Of a stretch of DNA of 12,064 bases, positions 1-8,561 are shown one piece after another. The stretch is from assembly GCA_008501785.1 (NCBI GenBank), contig QQUD01000766.1, forward strand, positions 1 to 12,064, read 5' to 3'. The position numbers and the translations under genes are program-made. Source of the stretch: Chloroflexota bacterium (lineage in GTDB: Bacteria > Chloroflexota > Anaerolineae > Promineifilales > Promineifilaceae). Below the pieces are notes generated by a model. It made no database searches. It was not told the origin of the DNA and saw only the letters and a list, made by a program, of their open reading frames with translations. Numbering within the stretch: position 1 is the stretch's first letter; every line of letters begins with the position of its first letter.

Positions 1-2597
1 AACTGAATTAAACTGCGAAAAAACCGGATAATATCTGCTAAACCAACGTGATCCTCTGTCAGTGTAGACAGCAGTTGAAATTCATCTAAGATAAGCACCA
101 AATGCTTGTTTTGTAAAATCGGAGAATTATCGAGGAAGCTGCGGAAATAACCAAGCGGATCACGTTTCATGCGACGCAAATTTGGCGGCTGAATTTTTTT
201 ATCAGGTGGGTTAGCGTCCAAAATTGTGCGAATAATTTCACGCAAAAACATGGTTGTGGAACGGCCGCTTAAGCGCTGCATATCCAAAAACCCAAGCACA
301 AAATCATCGCTGTTCATCACATTTTGCTGAAGCTGCAGCAAAATCGAGGTCTTACCAATTCGACGAGGCCCCCACAGCAGCACCGCCTCACCAGGATTGA
401 CATTTCGTAAATGATTGATTAATTCACGCAGTTCATTGATTCGCCCAAAAAATGCATCACCTGTAACAGGCCGCAACGTGTACGGATTTCCTAGTTTCGG
501 TGACATTCTTTGTTGGGGCTGATTGCTGGTTCCTGGTGCTCTCAAAATCACTTTCTGCACATTCAGAACCTGGCGCAATTTTTCAACAATGCGTTCCCTT
601 TGCGTACGGGGCATATCGCCAAGGCTGATATGAATATAGGACGCGCCGCCCTCTAAGCGATCTGCATGGAAGCTGGTCATGTTGACACCCGTTGCTGAAA
701 CAATTTCGCTGACATCTCGCACCAAACCTGCGCGATCGATACATTCCACATCAATTTCGGTGCGATATTGCACGCTCACATCATTCCACTCGACATGGAG
801 CAGCGGCTGCAAATGACGCAATCTAGCACAACTTGCCCGGTGAATGGTGACAACGTTTTGTTTGGTCACATAGCCGCAAATTGCATAGGGAGGTACGGGG
901 CGACAACAGCGGGCCAGTTTTTGGCGCAAATTTGAATTGCTCAATGACGCTACGATAGCTTGTGATGCGGCAAATAAGGTGCCTTTTTCGTGTTTATGTT
1001 TCAACAAATCAACCACTTCATCTGGATCACGCTGCTGTAGACCAATTGCTACCAGTAAATCGTCATGCTGTTTATACCCGAGGGCTTCGGCAACGGCCGT
1101 TAACGACTCCGACACCACCCCAAACGGCAAAGACAGCTTATTGCGCTGCAACTGCGCATCTAAAATCGTCCACCCTTTGTCCGCCGCATCTTTTGGCTTT
1201 TGTACCTTTAACCAGCGCCGAATTTCCTGCCGCGCTTTGGACGTTTTTACAAACTGCAGCCAATCAGGTGAAGGCCCCACACTAGTTCTACCCGTGAGGA
1301 TATGCACCACGTCGCCGGTTTTTAGGGGATAATCGAGGGCTGCTTGACGGCCGTTTACCAATGCCCCCATACATTGATGGCCTACCCCAACATGAACCAC
1401 ATAGGCAAAATCGACGGGGGTAGCGCCATCTGCCAGCAATTTCAATTCACCATCTGGCGTTAACACCGTTACTTTCCCTGGGGGTGGTTCCTGCCACGCT
1501 TCAAAATGCGGCAGCATCGCATCAGGCACACCATGCCAACCTGCCGTTAATCCATAATCAGCTACCAGCATCATATTTTGATCCCGAATTGCCACAATCT
1601 GGCACGATCCAGGTTTGGGGCGCACCCTTGTATGCAAGGCGCGGTATCCATTCGGTTTTGGTGCTGAAATATAGTCCAGGAACTTATTTGGTTGCGGAGA
1701 CCATAATTGATGAATGACACCCAAAGCTTTGTAACAATCGAGCATATTGTTGACAGCAATGATTGTTGACATTGTTTCACAAAGAGGCAGCTGTTTGCCT
1801 TGTTTTGTTTCTGCAAGCTGAATATCGTAAACGCTATTCGGCACAAATGTTACCTGTGCTGGAATATTGTTTTCCTCCAGGCGTGTCTCAATTTCCCCCA
1901 GAATTGGGGCAATCAAAGCTTCACGCGCCTCATGTGGATATCGGTCCAATATCTGGTTATACACATCTGGTTCTAACACACGAAATGCACTGTCAGCTAA
2001 TTGACGCTTCACACGACGCATCCCTAGCCGTTCGGCAAATGGTACAAATATGCGCAATGTGCTGGTTGCATATTCTATTTGTCGTTCTTCAGATAAGGAG
2101 GAGAGGGATTGAAAGTTGTGCAATTTATCGGCAAGTTTGATCACAACCGCAAAAGGTGACTGCTGTAACACCATAGCTACCCAAGGCAACTGCTGCATCA
2201 CATCATCGGCCGAATTTGATGAATCAACAGCCAATAATTGACCAAATCGCCCCAGGCGTGAAATATCTTGAATCAAGCGGATAACTTCACGACCAAATAT
2301 TGTTTCGAGGTGATCTAAATTGGGAACGTTTGCATAGTTTGATTTGAGTATATCATGAAGCAAACCAGCAATAACGATGTGGCATGGCGCACGCCATGAT
2401 GCCAAAATGTTAGCAACAGACAGTGCGTGATCGATGTAGGGTTTATTATTTTTACGGAAGTAACCATCGTGAATGGAAACGGCCGTTTCCACCCCACGCC
2501 ACATCAGTTCCTGCTCATCAACCGGCATGTAATATTGTACTTGTCGCTGCAAGGATTGAAATGAACGCAGATGGGAGATGAGCTGATTTACAATCAT
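1..2597 (-). CDS. RelA/SpoT-homologue (RSH) fused to a C-terminal P-loop ATPase, catalytically degenerate; 3' end outside window
   Basis: The minus-strand frame is open from ATG 2597 to the left edge, giving 865 visible residues. The order matches long RSH stringent-response proteins: HD hydrolase (about 30-180), synthetase (about 230-355), TGS (about 374-437), a Cys/His zinc-finger-like region (C564, C565, H586, C590) and ACT (about 610-685). A further domain starts near 715: Walker A GPRRIGKTS (743-751) and Walker B-like LVLILDEF (833-840), as in AAA/archaeal-type ATPases. The TGS and ACT regions are well kept. In the HD domain, H57, H81-D82 and D157 remain, but the usual Glu-Asp after HD is K85-S86. 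In the synthetase, the G-loop Tyr (Y318) remains, but the Arg/Lys/Ser of the ATP site, the Asp of the DLLAxR motif (T278 here) and the Glu of ExQIRT (I334 here) are replaced. I infer loss of (p)ppGpp synthesis and probably hydrolysis, leaving a sensor or scaffold. An in-frame stop 33 nt upstream limits the start; no clear Shine-Dalgarno sequence is visible. Confidence 0.88.
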   Translation of the reverse strand, partial: MIVNQLISHLRSFQSLQRQVQYYMPVDEQELMWRGVETAVSIHDGYFRKNNKPYIDHALSVANILASWRAPCHIVIAGLLHDILKSNYANVPNLDHLETIFGREVIRLIQDISRLGRFGQLLAVDSSNSADDVMQQLPWVAMVLQQSPFAVVIKLADKLHNFQSLSSLSEERQIEYATSTLRIFVPFAERLGMRRVKRQLADSAFRVLEPDVYNQILDRYPHEAREALIAPILGEIETRLEENNIPAQVTFVPNSVYDIQLAETKQGKQLPLCETMSTIIAVNNMLDCYKALGVIHQLWSPQPNKFLDYISAPKPNGYRALHTRVRPKPGSCQIVAIRDQNMMLVADYGLTAGWHGVPDAMLPHFEAWQEPPPGKVTVLTPDGELKLLADGATPVDFAYVVHVGVGHQCMGALVNGRQAALDYPLKTGDVVHILTGRTSVGPSPDWLQFVKTSKARQEIRRWLKVQKPKDAADKGWTILDAQLQRNKLSLPFGVVSESLTAVAEALGYKQHDDLLVAIGLQQRDPDEVVDLLKHKHEKGTLFAASQAIVASLSNSNLRQKLARCCRPVPPYAICGYVTKQNVVTIHRASCARLRHLQPLLHVEWNDVSVQYRTEIDVECIDRAGLVRDVSEIVSATGVNMTSFHADRLEGGASYIHISLGDMPRTQRERIVEKLRQVLNVQKVILRAPGTSNQPQQRMSPKLGNPYTLRPVTGDAFFGRINELRELINHLRNVNPGEAVLLWGPRRIGKTSILLQLQQNVMNSDDFVLGFLDMQRLSGRSTTMFLREIIRTILDANPPDKKIQPPNLRRMKRDPLGYFRSFLDNSPILQNKHLVLILDEFQLLSTLTEDHVGLADIIRFFRSLIQ

Positions 2598-2602
2598 GGA
2601 TA

Positions 2603-2906
2603 GTTTGTCCAGAAAACGGCCGTTTTACCACCCTCACGCCACTTGAAAGACACTTATAATGGGGATAACTATCTCGCTATTCATCATACTATACGCGAGA
2701 ATTGTCGGTTTGTCCAGATTACGATATTTTCCATCACAAAATTCACTTAAATCTCACTAACTCGTCACCCCAATTTTGTATAATCTAGTTGGTTTGGGAT
2801 TGCAATTCAAAATGCTGTCAAATTTCCGACATCATCTTCAACATTTTTAACGATGTCTTAGCGCAATTTTTATAAAATAGTTTGCAAATTCAACTCTTGT
2901 TTGTCC
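2603..2906. repeat. Three dispersed GTTTGTCC repeats, possible operator sites
   Basis: GTTTGTCCAGA occurs exactly at 2603-2613, next to the RSH-ATPase start codon, and at 2708-2718, across the -35 box. The 8-bp core GTTTGTCC recurs at 2899-2906, on the metallopeptidase side. The first two are 105 bp apart, about ten helical turns, which would suit DNA looping. The protein that would bind them is unknown; function is inference. Confidence 0.4.
2688..2716 (-). promoter_or_regulatory. Sigma-70-type promoter for the RSH-ATPase gene
   Basis: Reading the minus strand, TGGACA (2716-2711) and TATAGT (2693-2688) are separated by exactly 17 bp. Each matches the sigma-70 consensus at five of six positions. 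Transcription would start near 2681, giving a leader of about 84 nt before ATG 2597. One copy of the 11-bp repeat TCTGGACAAAC overlaps the -35 box, so a protein binding the repeat could control this promoter. Confidence 0.6.
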
Positions 2907-2946
2907 TTGTATCCTTTTAGATACGTTTACATTTTGAAATAGATTG

Positions 2947-2965
2947 AACAGCCGTACCGGCTGTT
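2947..2965 (+). promoter_or_regulatory. Hairpin in the metallopeptidase leader
   Basis: AACAGCCG and CGGCTGTT form a perfect 8-bp inverted repeat around the loop TAC. It ends 16 nt before the AAAGGAG ribosome binding site. No T-run follows, so it is not a standard terminator. An operator or an mRNA-stabilising stem are both possible. Confidence 0.45.
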
Positions 2966-2994
2966 GTCAATCACCAGTTGTAAAGGAGTTTTTT

Positions 2995-4260
2995 ATGTCG
3001 AAGAAGTTATCCCCCATTTGGTTGAAGCGCTGGCAAGCCCTTGAAAAAGCAATGAACAGTAGTGAGATTCAAGACACGACGCTGAAAAGTATGCTTGCGT
3101 GCCTAAAAGCCTTTGGGGAAGATCAGATACGATTTTTTTATGATGGGTTTAATAACGGCCGTTTACTCCCCTCCATGAACCACCCCGCCGAAAACGTCCT
3201 CAGCAGCACTTTGGCGCAGGTTTCCTACGATTTATCTGCTATTCGGCAGGCAGCAGACCAGCGCCGCAGCCCCAAATTAAAAACTACGCTTGATAAAGCT
3301 GACCAGTTGGCTCAAAGTGCATTAAATTTAGCCATTGAGAAAGGGCTGTTAGAACCAGGAGCCGTCGTTACTTATTTCGACAAATCTCCTTACATCCGTG
3401 TCATCCCCTACGCACCAGTTGCACTTGTTGGCATTCCGTACACGGCAATTGAATCACAACGTGATCTTTTGGCCATTCCACACGAAGTAGGTCATTATGT
3501 GTACCGTCATACATCAGGTTTAGCTGCGAATTTGCTCACCCAAATTCCATTCGACCCACCCTGGTTCTATCGCTGGTTGGAGGAAATTTTTTCTGATATT
3601 TATGGCTGTCTTGTTGCTGGTCCGGTAATTGGTGTCGATTTTCAAGATTTGCTACTGGACAATGCAGTAGCAGATTTTACGGTAGATGATGGTGAACACC
3701 CGGTTGATGCAATACGGCCGTTTGTCTACATTCGCGTCTTAGAAAAACTAGGCTTCAAAAATGCCGCCGAAGCACTCGATATTCGCTGGGCAAAACATCA
3801 AGTCGCACGCCACTATCCCGAATCATTTGGTCCTTATGGCACCGAGGATGAAATCGACCTGGATTATGCACGTGAGAAAATTGAAGAGGTTGTAGGCGTC
3901 ATGCTCGATTATTTATTAAAAGATTACAACTTAAAACCTGAATCATATTGGAGTGAAGATTTGCCACCTAGCAACAATGATACAGATTCCCTGTATGAAG
4001 CTTTTGAAACTTGGGTCAATCAATCAATAAACATCACAGTTAATCAACTTCAAGTTCAAGGCAAAAAAGTGGGCGTTTCCACAGAAAATGGCGACCTGAA
4101 AAATATTCGCCACATTGGTAGCACAAAGTCATGGCAAGATAAATTTAAAAAATTTAAAGACAATGTTTATGTACTCCCATCATCTGCATGGGAGCTAATC
4201 TTTGCAGCAGGTTCCTGGCCAAATAAGGGACCTGATGGAGATCCAGATGTTGGTATGTAA
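2995..4260 (+). CDS. Putative zinc metallopeptidase with HEVGH motif (gluzincin-like)
   Basis: I do not recognise a named family for this 421-residue soluble protein. It has HEVGH at 163-167 followed by YVYRH, then EEIFSDIYG at 196-204, then HPVDAIRPF at 235-243. HExxH supplies two zinc-binding histidines and the catalytic Glu; a Glu about 30 residues later as third ligand is the gluzincin arrangement. The order HExGHxxxxH, E-x-x-x-D, HPxxxxRP resembles M48 peptidases, but no membrane segment or signal peptide is visible, so the protein is probably cytoplasmic. The C-terminal third is unassigned and ends in a Gly/Asp/Pro-rich tail. ATG 2995 is chosen because AAAGGAG (2982-2988) precedes it at good spacing; the longer frame from TTG 2944 would run through the leader hairpin. 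It is divergent from the RSH-ATPase gene and converges on the SARP-STAND gene with 7 bp between stops. Confidence 0.72.
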   Translation: MSKKLSPIWLKRWQALEKAMNSSEIQDTTLKSMLACLKAFGEDQIRFFYDGFNNGRLLPSMNHPAENVLSSTLAQVSYDLSAIRQAADQRRSPKLKTTLDKADQLAQSALNLAIEKGLLEPGAVVTYFDKSPYIRVIPYAPVALVGIPYTAIESQRDLLAIPHEVGHYVYRHTSGLAANLLTQIPFDPPWFYRWLEEIFSDIYGCLVAGPVIGVDFQDLLLDNAVADFTVDDGEHPVDAIRPFVYIRVLEKLGFKNAAEALDIRWAKHQVARHYPESFGPYGTEDEIDLDYAREKIEEVVGVMLDYLLKDYNLKPESYWSEDLPPSNNDTDSLYEAFETWVNQSINITVNQLQVQGKKVGVSTENGDLKNIRHIGSTKSWQDKFKKFKDNVYVLPSSAWELIFAAGSWPNKGPDGDPDVGM

Positions 4261-4267
4261 AAACATG

Positions 4268-7165
4268 CTATGCACAATCAGCCAATCGATTTTTCAAGGC
4301 TTGAGTAAATTGCTTATTCTGTAATGTTTCCGCAATCCTTAGGGCAGCATTCCATTTTTCACATCCAATAGTTTGCTGTCCTAAGGCGGAGAAACAGTCC
4401 CCCATATGTCCAATGGTTATTGCCTCAGAAAATTGATCTTTTAATCTCTGAAAATGCAACAAGGCCTCATTTGCTACAGCTAGAGCCAGGTCAAACTCAT
4501 TTGCAAGCTTATAAATCAGGCATTTTTGGTACAAGATCAGCGCTTGTGAATGAACATCACCAATTAGTTTCAATATTTCTAGGCCCCGATCGGCATATTC
4601 AAGAGCCTGATCTATTTCATTATGATAACGGCAGGCAATTGCTAAACCATAATAAGCCATCCCAATTTCACCTCTGTCGTCAATCACTTTCGCAAGCATT
4701 AATGCCTCCTCTGCAAAACGACGTGATGCCTTATAGTCGCCTAGTCTTGCCATTACATTCACAAGCAATCTCAATGTGTGAACCTTGCCTAAGGAGTTTT
4801 GATTTTGTTCATGTACGAGGAGTGCATTGTTACAAAAATCTTCAGCTTTATTATATTGACCCTGACGGTAATATATTCTTGCTTGCTGATATAAAATTAC
4901 TGCTACACCATTCACATCATTTATTTTTTCTCGTACGTTGCGACTGATTGCCAGAAAATTCTCTGCTTCATCATATTTATCATTATTAATTGCTAGACGA
5001 GATAGTTCATAATTGACATTACCAAGTCCAATTTGATTATCTTCTTCCCTATACAATTCAAGGCTACTTGTTAGCTGCTCCTTTGCTTTTTGATAATCAC
5101 TTTGTTCCAGGCACGCCTGCCCCCAATTGAAGTAGATTTCAGCAACTGCTGTCCCATCTTCAAGATACATAGCAGCCTTACTGGCATCAACAAATGCATG
5201 ACGAGCATCGGTGTACCGTCCCCGTGCAAACCAAGCAGGTTGCAGTACTCTGGATAATTGCAAAACAATAGACCATTGGTGTTGATGAAATGCAATGTTA
5301 ATGCTGGCATTAAAGTTTTCCCATTCCGGTTGCAATCGCTTGTAATTCGATTGTTGTTCGATAGCAAATTGACAATAATGGTTGATCATTCGCATATAGG
5401 AAGCATCTTTCACGGGCAGCTTTTCATTGGAAAATTCGGCCAAAAGCGGGTGTTGCCGAAAACGGCCGTTTTCTACCCGATTCAACAGCGACAACTGCAC
5501 CAAATTCTGCAACTGCGCTTCAGCGGCAAACACGTCTAATTCGGCTACAGCCGCAAATGCTTCGGTTGAAAAGTGACGGCCGTTAAACACCCCCAATAAC
5601 CGAAACCACTCCTTTTCTTCAGGGTGCAGCGATTCCCAACTCACATTAAATGAGGCGCGTACTTGTCGATTGGCGTTTTTAATATCGAGCTTCTGCGTTG
5701 CCGTCTCAAGCTGACCGACAAAATCCGACAATCGCATATGCTGCCGTTCTAATAAATAGTTGCCCGCAATCACAATCGCCAATGGCAAGTGATGCAGCAG
5801 GTCGCAAATATCAGCAAATGCCTGTGGCTCCTGGCTGGCGCGTTTAGAAGGGACGAAGTGGGAGAGTAGTGAACGGCCGTTTGCCTCCGACAACCCATCC
5901 ACCCGCACCGACTGCGCATCCAACAGCCGCGCCACATCTTCGCTGCGACTGGTAAATAGCAGCTTGCATTGGCCGTCTTCCGGCAGCAGTGGACGCACGG
6001 CGGCGGCGCTGCTGACATCATCCACCACAATCAACGCCTGCTTTTCGGCAAAAATAGATCGCAAAGCAATCAAACGCTCTCGTTCATTTTTCACATGATG
6101 CAAATCATAACCATATGCCGTTGCCCAACGGTCTACAATGGTCAATGGCTCTTGCTGTGCTGCGTCGGCCCACAGCACCCCATCTGGAAAATGTATTTTG
6201 AGCTTATGAGCTAATTGCAAAGCAATCATCGTTTTCCCAATGCCGCCCATGCCAGTGAGACAGGTGCGAGAACGGCCGTCTTTCTCCGACAAAACGGTTT
6301 CCAATCTGTCCATCACCTGTTCACGTCCCACAAACGGACCCCGCACAGCAGGGGCCAAAAATGGCACATCTGAGTTTACTGGCAAAGGGGGTGAAGGCTC
6401 AACTTGCACAACAGCAATCTTTTCTTGCCGAATTTGTTCAGCAAGCAATACAGTCTCTTGCTCAGGTAGCACGGCTAATTCTTGATGCAAAATCTGACAA
6501 CAATTTTCATAGGCAAACAAGGCAGCGTCCGCCCGGTCGCTACGAGCCAGCACCCACATCAGCCGCCGGTAACTGGCTTCACGCCACGGATCAATTTCTA
6601 CCAACCGATAGGCATATTCGATGGCTGCCCGTGGGTTGTTTTCGACATCAAATTGCTCAATCAAATCTACCAGCCCGTGAACGGCCGTTTCTTCTAAAGC
6701 AATTTGCTGCTGAAAAAGCCAATCATCAAAAGGCGTATCTGTCGCATCAAATCCCAGCATAAATTTGCCCAAATAGAAATCTATGCCTTTTTGCAGCGTG
6801 TTTCGGTCAAAGTCGTCATTATTTGATTTCGTACCGGTATACGTTCGAAAATCTAGTACATCACACCAAATCTCATTGATGCCATCGATTTCAATGTCAA
6901 CACGATCTGTTTTGATAAATGGAGTCAGATGATGTTTGTTGCGCAACGCATTTAGCAAAACGCGTAAACTGCGTAAAGCTTTGTCAGGATCAACATGCGG
7001 CCATAACAATTTTGCTATTTGCTTGCGCGTGTGGACCCGTTTGGTCAACAGTAAATACACAAGCAATGCTCGCCCTTTATGGGGCAAATCTAACGTGATG
7101 TTTTTGCCATCGTGCTGAATTGCATGTCCCCCCAGCAGCCGAATTTGCAAGTTTGCTTCATTCAT
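4268..7165 (-). CDS. SARP-type regulator with BTAD, NB-ARC (STAND) ATPase and TPR repeats, AfsR-like architecture
   Basis: The 965-residue protein begins with an OmpR-type winged helix (about 6-98) and a bacterial transcriptional activation domain (about 100-247). The NB-ARC region follows: GPFVGRE at 276, Walker A GMGGIGKT (305-312), Walker B ALIVVDDV (377-384), a TSR sensor motif (405-407), LPLA (460-463) and a QHPLL segment near 571. From about 640 to 950 there are tetratricopeptide-like helical pairs. Proteins of this build are ATP-switched activators: the TPR end senses a signal, nucleotide binding releases the switch, and the winged helix binds direct repeats at promoters. ATG 7165 overlaps the upstream regulator's stop as ATGAATGA, suggesting translational coupling; a 20-residue longer start at 7225 would overlap far more. 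All nucleotide-binding motifs look intact. The signal is unknown. Confidence 0.9.
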   Translation of the reverse strand: MNEANLQIRLLGGHAIQHDGKNITLDLPHKGRALLVYLLLTKRVHTRKQIAKLLWPHVDPDKALRSLRVLLNALRNKHHLTPFIKTDRVDIEIDGINEIWCDVLDFRTYTGTKSNNDDFDRNTLQKGIDFYLGKFMLGFDATDTPFDDWLFQQQIALEETAVHGLVDLIEQFDVENNPRAAIEYAYRLVEIDPWREASYRRLMWVLARSDRADAALFAYENCCQILHQELAVLPEQETVLLAEQIRQEKIAVVQVEPSPPLPVNSDVPFLAPAVRGPFVGREQVMDRLETVLSEKDGRSRTCLTGMGGIGKTMIALQLAHKLKIHFPDGVLWADAAQQEPLTIVDRWATAYGYDLHHVKNERERLIALRSIFAEKQALIVVDDVSSAAAVRPLLPEDGQCKLLFTSRSEDVARLLDAQSVRVDGLSEANGRSLLSHFVPSKRASQEPQAFADICDLLHHLPLAIVIAGNYLLERQHMRLSDFVGQLETATQKLDIKNANRQVRASFNVSWESLHPEEKEWFRLLGVFNGRHFSTEAFAAVAELDVFAAEAQLQNLVQLSLLNRVENGRFRQHPLLAEFSNEKLPVKDASYMRMINHYCQFAIEQQSNYKRLQPEWENFNASINIAFHQHQWSIVLQLSRVLQPAWFARGRYTDARHAFVDASKAAMYLEDGTAVAEIYFNWGQACLEQSDYQKAKEQLTSSLELYREEDNQIGLGNVNYELSRLAINNDKYDEAENFLAISRNVREKINDVNGVAVILYQQARIYYRQGQYNKAEDFCNNALLVHEQNQNSLGKVHTLRLLVNVMARLGDYKASRRFAEEALMLAKVIDDRGEIGMAYYGLAIACRYHNEIDQALEYADRGLEILKLIGDVHSQALILYQKCLIYKLANEFDLALAVANEALLHFQRLKDQFSEAITIGHMGDCFSALGQQTIGCEKWNAALRIAETLQNKQFTQALKNRLADCA

Positions 7166-8423
7166 AAATATAGGTTTGGAATAATAACAACAATTTGCCC
7201 GGCATTTTATAATGCGTTTCATCAACTTTTTGCAACAGTGCCAACCGAACCAAATGATCTAAATTATCTTGAATTAAAAACGGTTCTTTTTGCATAAACT
7301 CAGAAAGCTCTGAAACCGTAAACAGGGGCCATCCTGAGGCAACAATCTTTTTTAAAACATCCCGCACAGATGGTTTAAGTCCTTTATGGCAAACGGCTAA
7401 TGCAATCGTGACACCGTGTTCTGATTCGCCAGGAACGAATTGGGATTGAAAAGTCGCTAATTGTTGGTTTAACATGAAAATGGTGAGATACGGCCGTTCC
7501 CGCAGCAACCGCCCCATCAATAGTAACGCCAACGGATTGCCTGCCACCATTTTCCACAACAAGGCAAACGCATCCTGTTCATCATCAGGCACGGTCTCGC
7601 CCCAATGAAAACTAAACAGCAAACGTCCATTTGCCAATGACAAAGGATGCATATCTGATTGTAAAATTGTACGGATATGTTTATCCGTATTCGAATCTAA
7701 ATGCTCGACCTGTACTTTTGCTGGCATGATTGCGGCTGAAAGGTCTGAGCGATTTTGTGCAAAATCACCTTGCGAATCCTTAATCCCAGCCAGATATTGC
7801 TGTCCATTTCTATGCCAGGGCGCCATGTTTACCAAACGCGCTGCATAATGCTGTGCGTGATCATCATCCCCCCGTTCACTACACAACAACACAAGCCGTT
7901 CCAAAGCATGAATCAAAAGCTGCTCAACCCTGGATTGCTGCCTGCTCTTCCATTCCTCAAACATGGGTGAAGAGGCAATCTTCAAACCAGGTAGAAAATC
8001 ATTTTGGCATTGATCAACAATGTGCATCAAGGCTTGCAAATCAGCTTGTGGATTTTTATCAACCTGGCCGATCTGATACTGGAGCGCCTCAACATCTGAC
8101 CAATGATTTTGTTGATTAAATGCCATCGCTTCATCAGAAATATCCAAAAATTGGTCCACGCCATCCTGCCGCAAATGATTGATGGCAACACGCAAACTCA
8201 CCTGTGATTTTGCAGAATGCGGCCACAGCATCGCTTCCAATTCACGGCGCGAACAGGAACGGCCGTTTACCTTCAAATAACACAACAGCGCCTGCTCCTT
8301 TCGGTTCAACGACTCAATTTGCCCCCCATCCGACCGACGAATAGACAACTCCCCCATCATATAAAATTGTAATCCGACCACATCTTGAGACTGCGCTGCC
8401 ATTTCTTCAAACTCCGTACTCAT
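7158..8423 (-). CDS. SARP/BTAD regulator with a STAND-like remnant but no P-loop
   Basis: The 421-residue protein has a winged-helix DNA-binding domain (about 17-105; LLCYLKVNGR and the LWPHS segment are typical) and a BTAD-like helical region (about 108-225). The stretch where a NB-ARC P-loop and Walker B should lie (about 240-285) is short and has neither. GNPLAL (295-300) matches the conserved GLPLA of STAND proteins, and a winged-helix-like end (about 340-415) follows. It therefore resembles a full STAND regulator with the ATP-binding core deleted and no TPR tail. It is the first gene of the pair and its stop overlaps the next start. It could be an ATP-independent activator, or a partner that forms heterodimers with the full-length protein. 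Start ATG 8423 has no strong ribosome binding site; M8 or M22 are alternatives. Confidence 0.82.
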   Translation of the reverse strand: MSTEFEEMAAQSQDVVGLQFYMMGELSIRRSDGGQIESLNRKEQALLCYLKVNGRSCSRRELEAMLWPHSAKSQVSLRVAINHLRQDGVDQFLDISDEAMAFNQQNHWSDVEALQYQIGQVDKNPQADLQALMHIVDQCQNDFLPGLKIASSPMFEEWKSRQQSRVEQLLIHALERLVLLCSERGDDDHAQHYAARLVNMAPWHRNGQQYLAGIKDSQGDFAQNRSDLSAAIMPAKVQVEHLDSNTDKHIRTILQSDMHPLSLANGRLLFSFHWGETVPDDEQDAFALLWKMVAGNPLALLLMGRLLRERPYLTIFMLNQQLATFQSQFVPGESEHGVTIALAVCHKGLKPSVRDVLKKIVASGWPLFTVSELSEFMQKEPFLIQDNLDHLVRLALLQKVDETHYKMPGKLLLLFQTYIYE

Positions 8424-8506
8424 TATTCGAACTTATGTTAAAAGCATCCAGAATTAAATTGCCGGAGTGGAGGGAAATTTCTAGACACCTACTAACGTCC
8501 ATTCCA

Positions 8507-8548
8507 CTCTATCTCTTGCTCTAGCTCTTGCTCCATCTCTAGCTCTAT
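8507..8548. repeat. Seven-copy degenerate hexamer tandem repeat (CTCTNN)
   Basis: Seven consecutive 6-bp units with consensus CTCT(A/T)(T/G) fill 42 bp. Units differ mainly at the last two positions, and one has CTCC in place of CTCT. It lies between the divergent SARP gene and the small gene. It may be a slippage-prone spacer or a protein-binding array; sequence alone cannot separate these. Confidence 0.75.
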
Positions 8549-8561
8549 TATCTATCCTCAA

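Larger units (their letters stand above)
2598..2994. other. Divergent intergenic control region
   Basis: This 397-bp AT-rich spacer lies between the RSH-ATPase gene (minus) and the metallopeptidase gene (plus). It holds a good minus-strand promoter, three copies of GTTTGTCC, an 8-bp hairpin just before the metallopeptidase ribosome binding site, and one ACGGCCGT palindrome at 2616-2623. Two TATAAT hexamers on the plus strand (2655-2660 and 2779-2784) lack recognisable -35 partners, so the plus-strand start of transcription is not fixed. Confidence 0.7.

Noticed and set aside
937..2497. Plus-strand and alternative-frame open readings inside the RSH-ATPase gene
   Set aside because: They lack family motifs and ribosome binding sites, while the minus-strand frame shows continuous RSH homology.
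2655..2784. Two plus-strand TATAAT boxes (2655-2660, 2779-2784) as promoters for the metallopeptidase
   Set aside because: Neither has a recognisable -35 hexamer at 16-18 bp or a proper extended -10, and the region is AT-rich, so chance matches are likely.
2848..2854. Single TAACGAT upstream of the metallopeptidase as a SARP site
   Set aside because: No second heptamer at 11 or 22 bp and no -10 box 8 bp downstream.
2944..2994. TTG start giving the metallopeptidase 17 extra residues
   Set aside because: This stretch contains the leader hairpin and the AAAGGAG site; ATG 2995 has the correct spacing and the extra residues look non-conserved.
8464..8509. GAGTGGA/TCCACTC inverted repeat upstream of the SARP pair as a terminator or operator
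   Set aside because: Only 7 bp with a 31-nt loop, partly inside the CTCTNN array; too weak to call.
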